A stretch of DNA of 64,000 bases from Linderina pennispora (Eukaryota > Kickxellomycota > Kickxellomycetes > Kickxellales > Kickxellaceae), in NCBI RefSeq assembly GCF_002104995.1, contig NW_024468256.1:268001-332000 (forward strand), written 5' to 3'. The position numbers and the translations under genes were made by a program. This document shows positions 53,508-61,156 of the stretch, in pieces; positions within the stretch are counted from its first letter, which is position 1, and every line of letters begins with the position of its first letter. The notes beneath the pieces are model-generated. The model was not told the DNA's origin. It did no database searches and worked only from the letters and a program-made list of their open reading frames with translations.

Positions 53508-54621
53508 TTAGAACTTGAATACATCCCGTTGCCGGAACCCCAGCTCGCGTAGAATCCCAGATAGCGGCCCTTGGCTCGGTCCAATTGGCCTCAATCCACT
53601 GACACACTTCATCATTGGGTCCGGGCCGCTGACCAGCACGATATCCTTGCCCCCGGTGAACCCCTTGGTAAAGTCCCTGAGCAGCTGCGGAGTCGGATAT
53701 CCAACAAGAGGTAACTCAGTTGGGCCCTGGTCGACCATGTACCAAATGTCGAGCCTGTCCTTGTGCTCAATCGCCATCTTGTCCAGCTGTTCCCGATATA
53801 TTATGTCCTTTTCTGTCCGTGATCCATACAGCAGCGAAATCTTCGTGTCCTTGTCCTCCGGGTTCTTCAAGACCCGGTCAATAAGCTGGTACATGGGTGC
53901 AATGCCTGTCCCACCAGCAACCATGTATATATGCTTATGCTGGCCAGGCTTATACGGCATGGTCAGGATCGGTCCGCGCATCTCGACCTGGTCTCCAACC
54001 CGTGTCCCATGCAGGAACCGCGACAAGCTACCGCGGGGATACCGCTTGACGACCAGGTCAACGTACCCGTGCGTGAGGCAGTTTCCTCATCGACTTCGCC
54101 ATCCATGTGCATATCAACAGGCGTGTATGTGCGGTACGTTTGTACCATGTGGTCCTTGACGTCGATGGCCCAGGCGCCCGACTGAATGATTTCGTCGACA
54201 GTGTGCTCGCGCTCTCCATCATGTCGCGGACGGTTGATGCGGAACCGGAACCGCATAGTGTCGTGGGTCAGCTTCTCTTTTTCGAGCAGTGTGAAAGGCG
54301 TGTATGCGGTGGGCGTCAGGCACTCTTTCACTTCTGGCTTCAGCACGTCAGTAAAGCGGTTCAGACCATACAGGAGAGCACACGTCGCTCCAATCGCCTC
54401 CATGGCCCAAATCGTGTATGTACCGGGCGGCTTGTCGCCATTATTCCGTATTCTGTCTTTGGCTTCTCCTCGGGTTTAACTGGCTTCTCCTCGTGGTTTG
54501 TTGGCTGATCTCTGGGTGCTGATGCAACGAACCGGCGACTGCTCACCACCATAGACCGCATAGTTGCCCTGCGGGCCATGGCGGGGAAACCCACCCGTGT
54601 GGACAAAAGAGAGCGAAGCAT
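53508..54621 (-). CDS. Mitochondrial NADH-cytochrome b5 reductase-like (Cyc2-like) flavoenzyme, frameshifted
   Basis: The ATG at 54621 starts an Arg-rich leader (MLRSLLSTRVGFPAMARRAT). A Lys/Glu/Pro linker and a probable membrane segment (IWAMEAIGATCALLYGL) follow. The FAD domain has TYRTYTPVD and the phosphate-binding RYPRGSLSRFLH. The NAD domain has MVAGGTGIAPMYQLIDRVL, ISLLYGSRTEKDIIYREQLD and VSGPDPMMKCVSG. These are the ferredoxin-reductase/cyt-b5-reductase motifs. The sequence resembles the mitochondrial Cyc2 subgroup (cytochrome c heme attachment) as much as Mcr1, and I cannot separate them. Two frame breaks (near 54450 and 54085) would need either two extra bases or one missing base each, unlike most breaks in this window. 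Confidence 0.82.
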
Positions 54622-54877
54622 ACGGCAGAGTTTGAAGGGCTGATAGGGTGTAGAGAAGAGCTGGATCGCAAAAGTCGTCTAGAAAGCGCCCAGCAAGATA
54701 AGCGCCGCTGGACAATAATTTGCAGCTGCAAACCGGATCAGCGCTGCTGATTACTTTGGCGGCTCATCGTCACCAGCACAGCAGCGTGTTTTGACTGGGA
54801 TGTTTTGTTGTTATTTCTCTGAACCACATATTTTTATCTACTTTCATACTTGTACTTCTTTCTTTTTCCTCTTTGCC

Positions 54878-56011
54878 ATGTCAACCAGCACTGCCTCAAA
54901 GTACGCCAATTTACCTGACATTGACCGCGAGCAGCCGGACGTGTATGAGACTCCTGATGTGCCGCAAGATGAGATGAATTTGGACGAGCCCGAGGTGCCG
55001 GTGTCCGAGGATATCTCGACCTCGGCGGTTTCCTGTCAACAATGCTGCGGCACGCTTCCGCCTAGCGTCTGGCGATGTGGATAGTGCAACAGCACTGAAA
55101 AAGTACCAGAGCTCGCTCCTGCGCACCCTGCAGCTGGAGTCGCTGTCTGGCGACCTGGAGGTATCGTCGCAGTCGGCACTGAGCGAGACGCCCGAACAGA
55201 GGCTGCGGCGGCTGGTGTTTGAGACGCAGGAGCTGCGTGCGCAGCTGGAGCAGGATGGGAACGGGAAGCAGGAGAAGAAGGCTGTTGCTCTGATGCAGCT
55301 GGCCAGTGGGCTGCAGGAAGAGCTGGGCCAGCTCTCTGTCAAGGCTGAGGGAGGATCTAGCCAGGCACGCGCCATATGGGATCAGCTAGGAGAGCGCTCC
55401 AGAAGCCCCGGCTAAGCGACCGGTGCGGGCAGTCGGCGGCCAGGACGTGGCGGTTATGGAGAAGCGGATTGCGGCACTGGAAAAGACACTGGGCGCAAAG
55501 GATTCGGCGACGGGCCCAGCGCTGGTTGACGCTGTAGCGCGCCTGCGGCAGCAGCTGGATGTGATTGCGGACCCGCAGCGCATTGAGGGTATCCAGAGGC
55601 GCGTCAAGCAGGCGCTGATAGATTTTGACCGGCTGGATCATGCGCAGACGCAGGCGATTAAGGCAGCTGAGGGCGAGCGCAGCGCGGGCCTGGATGCCAA
55701 TGCGGTGAAGCGCATTGATGAGCTGTACGAGAAGTTCTCCAACATTGACTCACTTGTCGAGCTAGGCACCGGCCACGGCACAGCGGCTCCAGTCGCTGGC
55801 GACCCTGCACGTCGAGGCATCCGAGGCAGTCGCGCGCATCGGGAAGATCGAGAAGGAGCAAGGCAGCATGACCGAGGAGCTGTCGACTGTCAAGGAAATC
55901 GCTAGTAGTCTGCGCGACTCGATCTCCGAGAACACCAGCACACTGAAGGAAAATGTCAAGTACCTGGACGACCGCATTGCCAAGCTTAATGAACGCATCT
56001 CGGCTTTATAA
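54878..56011 (+). CDS. DCTN2: Dynamitin (dynactin subunit 2, p50), frameshifted
   Basis: The N-terminus MSTSTASKYANLPDIDREQP and DVYETPDVP is the conserved dynamitin start that binds the Arp1 filament. Coiled-coil segments follow in successive frames (LRRLVFETQELRAQLEQ, VMEKRIAALEKTLGAKDSA, AVARLRQQLDVIADPQRIEG, and a final KYLDDRIAKLNERISAL). Dynactin links dynein to cargo, so this gene serves microtubule transport. Three one-base excesses (near 55030, 55388 and 55790) break the frame. Discounting them gives about 376 residues ending at 56011, the usual family length. The gene shares a 256-bp divergent promoter with the reductase gene. It is tail-to-tail with the crotonase gene, 54 bp away. 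Confidence 0.9.
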
Positions 56012-56065
56012 ACCTGACGTTTTTCTGGGGCTCCATTTCAAAAGTAATACCACATGTTAAGACAT

Positions 56066-57703
56066 CTACAGGCTGAGAGGGCTGTGCGACTCGATAGACT
56101 TGAGATCGATGTGCTTGAAGCGCTCCGGGTTGCGCCGGTACATCTGTGCAAAGGGGCATTCGCCAGGGATCTCAACCTCCAGTGGATTGGTGTCCTCAGC
56201 CTTTGCTGGCTTGGGCAGTTCGGCGAGGATGGTGCTGAGCGGCGTCTTGATCTCAAGCGCGGTGGCATTATCACCCCAGAGCCACGCTTGTGCAGCGTTG
56301 AATTCAATCTCCAGTGCACTGGAGAACTCGAGCGTACGCGCGCGCTGTAGTGCTGCGATTCGCAACTGGACCAGCTCCCTGCCCTTTTCAGAAGCCGCAA
56401 ATGCCACGTACTGCTCTGCCCATGGCTTGTTGAGCGCCGTCAGCTCGCAAATCAAGTCGTCAACGCTCTTGGATCCACTGGCCAGTGGGGCAAAGTACTC
56501 GGCGATCTCGCGTCTCCATACCTGCACCTTGGACGGGCCAGGATACGAGGACTCTACTACGTATGCCTTGCGCAAGGCACCGCGAGTGTGCGGTGGCGGG
56601 CAGGACGCTGCCATCAGAATGCGCTCCATGGCTCCCTCCAGTTTCCGGTGGGCAATGAATCCATGGCTCAATCCAAGCGCCGCCAGCTCACTGCTGCGGA
56701 GCACTAGATCCGGACGACACAGAATGTACTCCACCGTGCCCTGCTCTGCCGCCAGGTGTGCCCAGTCAAAAAGCGCCGGAACCACTGCTGAGCCCTCATC
56801 AGCTACGTTCTCGGGGAACAGCCTTGTCGAGAAGTACTCGGTTGTGATCAGCTCGGCCGTTGACAGGACTATGCCCAGGACGCTGGCATCGACAGACCCG
56901 CTAGCAAACACAACCACTGGCTTGGCGCCGTTGATCCTGCGCAGCTCAATCTGCAGGGCAATAGCCGCCTTCAAGGCTGCGGAGCCATCCTCGCCTGGCC
57001 CAAGCGCAGGCAGGAATACAGGCGTGCCGTCAGAATCAGACCCAAGGCTGCTGCGCACAATAGCCAGCGCATAGTACTGGTCCTGGTATGCCTCTTTAGC
57101 TTCGTCATGAATCCTGCCCAGCACTGCCGCAGAGAGCCTCACTGTTGCGCCGTTGTCAACGAAGTCAGCAATATCGATAATCTTGACGTTGGCGAAGTTT
57201 TTGGTGTTGGCTGACCCAGGTGCCTTGTCCTCATCCCACAGGTGCTGGTACGGACAGACCGGCTTGGGCTTTGTCGCCTCCTTGAAATCAACATACGCCT
57301 GGTAATCGAGTTTCTCAACATTCTCGTTGTAGTACTTTGCCTTAGCCCGTGTCATACGTGTATCGAGTTCATGCTTGCTCACACCGTCAGTATCATATAC
57401 GTCGCCCAGCATCGCATTGAATCCAGGTGCAGTCGAAAAGTCGTATGCTTCGAATCGATCATACAGCTTGTGCTGGTCCGACTTTTCTGTCTCATCGATG
57501 ATCCCCATGGTACGAAGCCAAGCACGCAGCCGTCCAGGGTCAATGGTGGTGTCAACTGTGGAGGTGAAGTAGGCCATGCGCTCGGTTAATGAGGCCTGCT
57601 CGAGGCTCACCGTGTTCCACTCAAACCTGTAGTACTGATGGTACTGCTGCAGCTCCTCCGTGCTGAATTCGCAGCCTTCAACCTGAGTAATTCGAGAAGA
57701 CAT
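56066..57703 (-). CDS. Crotonase-fold (enoyl-CoA hydratase/HIBCH-like) protein with degenerate active site
   Basis: This is an intact frame. Taking the ATG at 57703 (MSSRITQVEGCEFSTEELQQ) gives 545 residues; an upstream ATG at 57784 adds a basic leader. The N-terminal 180 residues are unlike known crotonases (a KPKPVCPYQHLWDE stretch). The middle has the crotonase pattern: LRRINGAKPVVVFASGSVDA, SVLGIVLSTAELITTEYFST and LAALGLSHGFIAHRKLEGAM. The GGG oxyanion-hole loop is replaced by SVDASV, so classical thioester chemistry is doubtful. A C-terminal ECPFAQMYRRNPERFKHIDL follows. It could be a non-catalytic relative such as the mitoribosomal Ehd3/mS47 type. Family fold is moderately secure; function unknown. 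Confidence 0.62.
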   Translation of the reverse strand: MSSRITQVEGCEFSTEELQQYHQYYRFEWNTVSLEQASLTERMAYFTSTVDTTIDPGRLRAWLRTMGIIDETEKSDQHKLYDRFEAYDFSTAPGFNAMLGDVYDTDGVSKHELDTRMTRAKAKYYNENVEKLDYQAYVDFKEATKPKPVCPYQHLWDEDKAPGSANTKNFANVKIIDIADFVDNGATVRLSAAVLGRIHDEAKEAYQDQYYALAIVRSSLGSDSDGTPVFLPALGPGEDGSAALKAAIALQIELRRINGAKPVVVFASGSVDASVLGIVLSTAELITTEYFSTRLFPENVADEGSAVVPALFDWAHLAAEQGTVEYILCRPDLVLRSSELAALGLSHGFIAHRKLEGAMERILMAASCPPPHTRGALRKAYVVESSYPGPSKVQVWRREIAEYFAPLASGSKSVDDLICELTALNKPWAEQYVAFAASEKGRELVQLRIAALQRARTLEFSSALEIEFNAAQAWLWGDNATALEIKTPLSTILAELPKPAKAEDTNPLEVEIPGECPFAQMYRRNPERFKHIDLKSIESHSPLSL

Positions 57704-57919
57704 GTTTTTGGTAAAGTACAAATAATAGCGGTAGGGATATCGGAGCAAAGATTGATGAAAGGAGACTAGAGATAGGTGCAGCATTTAAATCTTGCGGGCT
57801 ATTATTAATGCAGCTAGAAAATAGCCGCAGTCTGTGGTCGGTAAAAATTAATGAACCGCAATGCTCTATTTGGATGTCGAGACTGGCTGACAAAGCATAT
57901 CTACGAAGTTGAACACCGT

Positions 57920-58600
57920 CTAAGCGGATGTGGGGACGGGTGAGGGAGCAGCATCGCTAGCATCGGCAGTCGGACGGCTATGCGTACGCGAGTGACTCGG
58001 GCGACCGCTCTTGCTACGGACGGGGCGGCTGTGTTCCTCGCCACCACTCTCCTCACCGCTCTTGCTGTGGCGACCATGGTGACCATAGTGGCCACGGGGG
58101 CTGCTGCAGTGCTCAGATCCACTAAACTCCTCATCATCCTCAAGGTTGCTCTCCTCACCGCTCTTGCTAAGCCGGGTATGGTGCTTGCCACCCTTGCCGT
58201 GGGAACCAGTGGGACCAGCATGGACATCGAAGCCGTACTTACCACCCTGATGGAGCTGACTAGCGGAGACACGGCTGTGGTGCTCACCATCTTCGGAGGA
58301 TTCCTCAGAGTCGCTATGGTTATGGCTGTGGCAGCCATGGGGGCTGTGGTGGCCATGGTGGCTGCCACGGCGCTTGCCGTTTCCGCTGTAGGGGTAGTGC
58401 TCGTCATTCTCAGAGCTGCTGAACTGCAGATGGTCGAGATCACCGAGGACAGTAGGGAAACCACTGGGGAGACCAGTAGGCTGACCAGCAGAGAACACGC
58501 TGGGGAACACGCTGGCTGAACGGCCAGAATTGAACCAGCCGATCGGACTAGCAACAGAGGCGGCGGCAAAAACTGAGGCGAAAATGATGGAGGCCTTCAT
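57920..58600 (-). CDS. Secreted His/Ser-rich protein, member 1 of a tandem family
   Basis: This is an intact frame of 226 residues. The signal peptide MKASIIFASVFAAASVASP is nearly the same as in the next two minus-strand genes. The mature part is rich in His, Ser, Gly and Glu, with clusters such as HHGHHSPHGCHSHNH and SEESSEDGEHHS, and SKSGEES repeated three times. The end is SGRPSHSRTHSRPTADASDA. No enzyme domain is present. The His clusters could bind Zn, Cu or Ni, but this is inference. The promoter has the TATA-like and palindromic elements shared with its paralogues. It is probably a cell-wall or extracellular protein. Confidence 0.7.
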   Translation of the reverse strand: MKASIIFASVFAAASVASPIGWFNSGRSASVFPSVFSAGQPTGLPSGFPTVLGDLDHLQFSSSENDEHYPYSGNGKRRGSHHGHHSPHGCHSHNHSDSEESSEDGEHHSRVSASQLHQGGKYGFDVHAGPTGSHGKGGKHHTRLSKSGEESNLEDDEEFSGSEHCSSPRGHYGHHGRHSKSGEESGGEEHSRPVRSKSGRPSHSRTHSRPTADASDAAPSPVPTSA

Positions 58601-58661
58601 TTTAGTTGTAAATGTATCGGCGATTGGAAGAGGGTTGGTAGAAATGCAGCTATTTGTAAAA

Positions 58662-58678
58662 ATATAGACCAGCTATAT
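58662..58678 (-). promoter_or_regulatory. Shared promoter palindrome, copy 1
   Basis: The plus strand reads ATATAG-ACCAG-CTATAT, a perfect 6-bp inverted repeat with a 5-bp spacer, 62-78 bp upstream of the secreted His-rich gene's ATG. Near-identical elements lie at matching positions upstream of the next two paralogues. Confidence 0.7.
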
Positions 58679-58775
58679 TTTGAAATGAACGGGGAAACGT
58701 AAAATTGGTGAGATGTAGGGAATCACTAAAGGAATGAGTGTTGGGTTTTCCAACATTCTGCTATCACCAGAGAGC

Positions 58776-58785
58776 CATTTTATAT
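58776..58785 (-). promoter_or_regulatory. TATA element of secreted family member 1
   Basis: The minus strand reads ATATAAAATGG about 176 bp upstream of the ATG, at the position of CTATAAAACAGAG in the two paralogous promoters. Confidence 0.5.
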
Positions 58786-59385
58786 TCGCTAGCACGATGG
58801 ATGCAAACACACAGGTAAGGCATGGTCGAGTGCCAATTCCTTAGGAGTGTCTGTACTAAAGGTTGCCAGCAAGTGTATGCAAATTAAACATACCTGGCAA
58901 ACTGACATTGCAGAAATCACCGGCCTGCTGGACCTGTCCCAGACCGTTAGCACTACAAATGATCCTCTCTGTTTACGGTTTCTTGGCAAAAACCACCATT
59001 CTTACAGCGCTCCTATCGCAAACTGCAAAGCCGCTTATGCAATACAGCTTCTATCTACTTTAGTGTGCTCCACGAGGCTGGTTCGTCGTCCAAACGACCA
59101 CATGGACCCACCTGGAGGCACCTGGACGACGATCGCTGCTTTGGCTTGCCTCATTTATGTGTAGGAACGTGTGCCTTCCAGTTCTGCCAAGAGTGATGCA
59201 ATAGAGACGATTTTCGGTGAGCCGATCTCCACGCCGCTGTATTCTGCTCTCTCTCTCTTTTATTTTTATGAGAAATGCCAAGTGTGAACACTGCTAGCGG
59301 CGCATACATTTTTGGATTGAGGGGCTAGGCAGAAGCGAAATGCGCTCCAAAACTGGAGGAAGTGAAAGGCAAGTCTGAAGTTTGG

Positions 59386-59408
59386 ATTCTGCATTCTGCA
59401 TTCTGCAT
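59386..59408. repeat. Tandem heptanucleotide ATTCTGC, three units
   Basis: Three adjacent ATTCTGC units in the spacer between two secreted-protein genes. Confidence 0.85.
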
Positions 59409-59603
59409 ACAAGCAGGCAGACTAAGCGAGGATACCTTTGAGCATATGACGGATTGCAAACATAATCGCCCTCAAGTTAAAGAGGTCTTCATAAAAGTTT
59501 ATTGCCAATGCATCTACAAAGCAGTGAGACCTCATTCCGTTGAAAAACTACAGAGTCCAGTTGAAGTCTGTAAACATGCACCGTATACTGAGATCAGGAC
59601 TCA

Positions 59604-60311
59604 CTAGTAGACAGGCTCGTAAGTGTTGTAAGCGCCGCCTGTGGGGACAGTATTGCCTTGGCTGTAGTTGTTCAAATCCCGTGTCATCGACGGATGAGCC
59701 CTGCTGTGCCTTGGCTGTCCACGGCAGCGCCCCCGATGCCCGCAGTTCTTTTTGATCTGGTCAATCTTGCTTTGAATCAACTCAACCACATCTGACGGAA
59801 GGTTGGACGGAAGATCAATAGTGTCACCTCCCTCGCAGTCATCCTCGACAGATGTAGCTGGGCCGTCTGTTGGATAACTACTACCTCCAGCGGAAGTAAC
59901 CCCGCTGGCAACATCGGTGTATGCGCCGCCAGAGGCCTCAGGGGTGGGGTTCTCACCAGTCACATATGCCGACGGCTCGGCTGTAGTAGCAGCACTGGCG
60001 ACGCTAGTATAGACATTGCTCGAATCCTCGGGGCCTAAAGTATCACTAGTAGTGATCACGTTGGTAGCATCGGTGTATGCGCCAGTAGAGGTCGCAGGGG
60101 CGGGACTCTCACCAGTCGCATATGCAGACGATTCGGCTGCAGTGGTAACTGCGCTGCCAACATTGGTATATACGTTGCTCGATGCCACTGCGCTTGAGTA
60201 GACACCAGTGTCAGTGGGTGGGATCCCGGCGGAGGAATAGCCATACGCTCCAGCAGGGCTGGCCATAGATGCGGTGGCGAAGATAGAAGCAAAAACGATG
60301 GAGGTCTTCAT
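59604..60311 (-). CDS. Secreted Ser/Thr/Ala-rich mucin-like protein, member 2
   Basis: This is an intact frame of 235 residues with signal peptide MKTSIVFASIFATASMASP. The middle is Ser/Thr/Ala/Gly-rich with irregular repeats (SSNVYTNVGSAVTTAAESSA and SSNVYTSVASAATTAEPSA), likely heavily O-glycosylated. Near residue 165 comes a structured motif IDLPSNLPSDVVELIQSKID followed by KKNCGHRGRCRGQPRHSR. This pairs with the same motif in member 3, so the two are paralogues with diverged repeat regions. The tail is Tyr/Asn-rich. The promoter carries the shared TATA and palindrome-like elements. Confidence 0.72.
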   Translation of the reverse strand: MKTSIVFASIFATASMASPAGAYGYSSAGIPPTDTGVYSSAVASSNVYTNVGSAVTTAAESSAYATGESPAPATSTGAYTDATNVITTSDTLGPEDSSNVYTSVASAATTAEPSAYVTGENPTPEASGGAYTDVASGVTSAGGSSYPTDGPATSVEDDCEGGDTIDLPSNLPSDVVELIQSKIDQIKKNCGHRGRCRGQPRHSRAHPSMTRDLNNYSQGNTVPTGGAYNTYEPVY

Positions 60312-60363
60312 TGTTCGGATATTGAGCGTGCCTGATAGTCTGCGGATATCTAGATGGGTAGGA

Positions 60364-60380
60364 TAGTAGTCCAGCTATAG
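60364..60380 (-). promoter_or_regulatory. Shared promoter palindrome, copy 2 (imperfect)
   Basis: ATAGTAGTCCAGCTATAG on the plus strand keeps the CCAGCTATA half and most of the other half. It lies 53-69 bp upstream of the member 2 ATG. Confidence 0.55.
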
Positions 60381-60480
60381 CCTTACGGATGTGTGTGTAT
60401 AAAGAAAAATGCAAAAGAAAAGATGCGTGTGGACTGTGTGATAAGTTTATGATCTAGTTGCTGCTAGGCCACCAGGCGGC

Positions 60481-60492
60481 TCTGTTTTATAG
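60481..60492 (-). promoter_or_regulatory. TATA element of secreted family member 2
   Basis: CTATAAAACAGA on the minus strand, about 170 bp upstream of the ATG. It is identical over 12 bp to the member 3 promoter. Confidence 0.6.
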
Positions 60493-61156
60493 CCTGAACC
60501 TCATGTGCCTAGTCTGCACTGCTGCTTACAATACGGGCACAGATCTTGATATTTTTAGAATTCGGTATTCGCAGTCCGTAGGCACTTGGGTCTGACGCAA
60601 CAATGATCTGCTACCACCAGATCATCTTTAGTCTATACTATAGCCTACACAGCTACAGTATGCGTCTGCATTACATCATGTGCGGATTATATATTTAATC
60701 CTAGCCGTTGTGTTCGGGGCTGAAGCCAGCTATTATTAGCATGTTCTTGCACCACGCAGAGTCTTGACCACTCCCTTCTTAGTGACTCTAACAGGCGCCG
60801 CTTGATGTGAACCTGGGTTTGTATAGGAAGACTAGAATGCATCGAGGAGCCCTGTCAATGCTGAAGGCATTGCTCGAATAGTATCGGGTGTTCCATATTG
60901 CCATCCTTATGCCCATCAGCATGTGGTCGGGTCCTATTTTTAGGGGATCTGGTTGTGAATACAAATGAGTGATAGTATGGCAACTGCATAGTGAAAGGTA
61001 TAGCAGATTGCACCAAATTTGGCATTCGCTGGAGATGTTTTGTATTGAATGACATTGGTCTGCAGCAACAAATGGAAGCATACTTATGTTTACAGCGACA
61101 AATAGGGGCTGTCAACACATGACGCTGCCTACAGGCTTTGCCCTACATTATGCGAT

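Larger units (their letters stand above)
58601..59603. other. Intergenic region between secreted family members 1 and 2
   Basis: A 1-kb spacer holding the promoter of member 1 and, near 59386-59408, three tandem ATTCTGC units. A 105-codon plus-strand frame at 58847-59164 has no recognisable content. Confidence 0.45.
60312..61156. other. Intergenic region between secreted family members 2 and 3
   Basis: An 845-bp spacer that is AT-rich. It holds the member 2 promoter and the 3' flank of member 3. No further gene is recognised. Confidence 0.4.

Noticed and set aside
3113-56011. Programmed +1 ribosomal frameshifting as the explanation for the broken genes
   Set aside because: The sites share no slippery heptamer or stop-codon context and mostly fall in short homopolymers. 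Insertion-type base-call errors explain them more simply. I kept the bias itself as a finding.
59670-59684. GTTCAAATCCC resembling a tRNA B box
   Set aside because: It lies in the coding region of secreted family member 2 and has no matching A box or cloverleaf around it.
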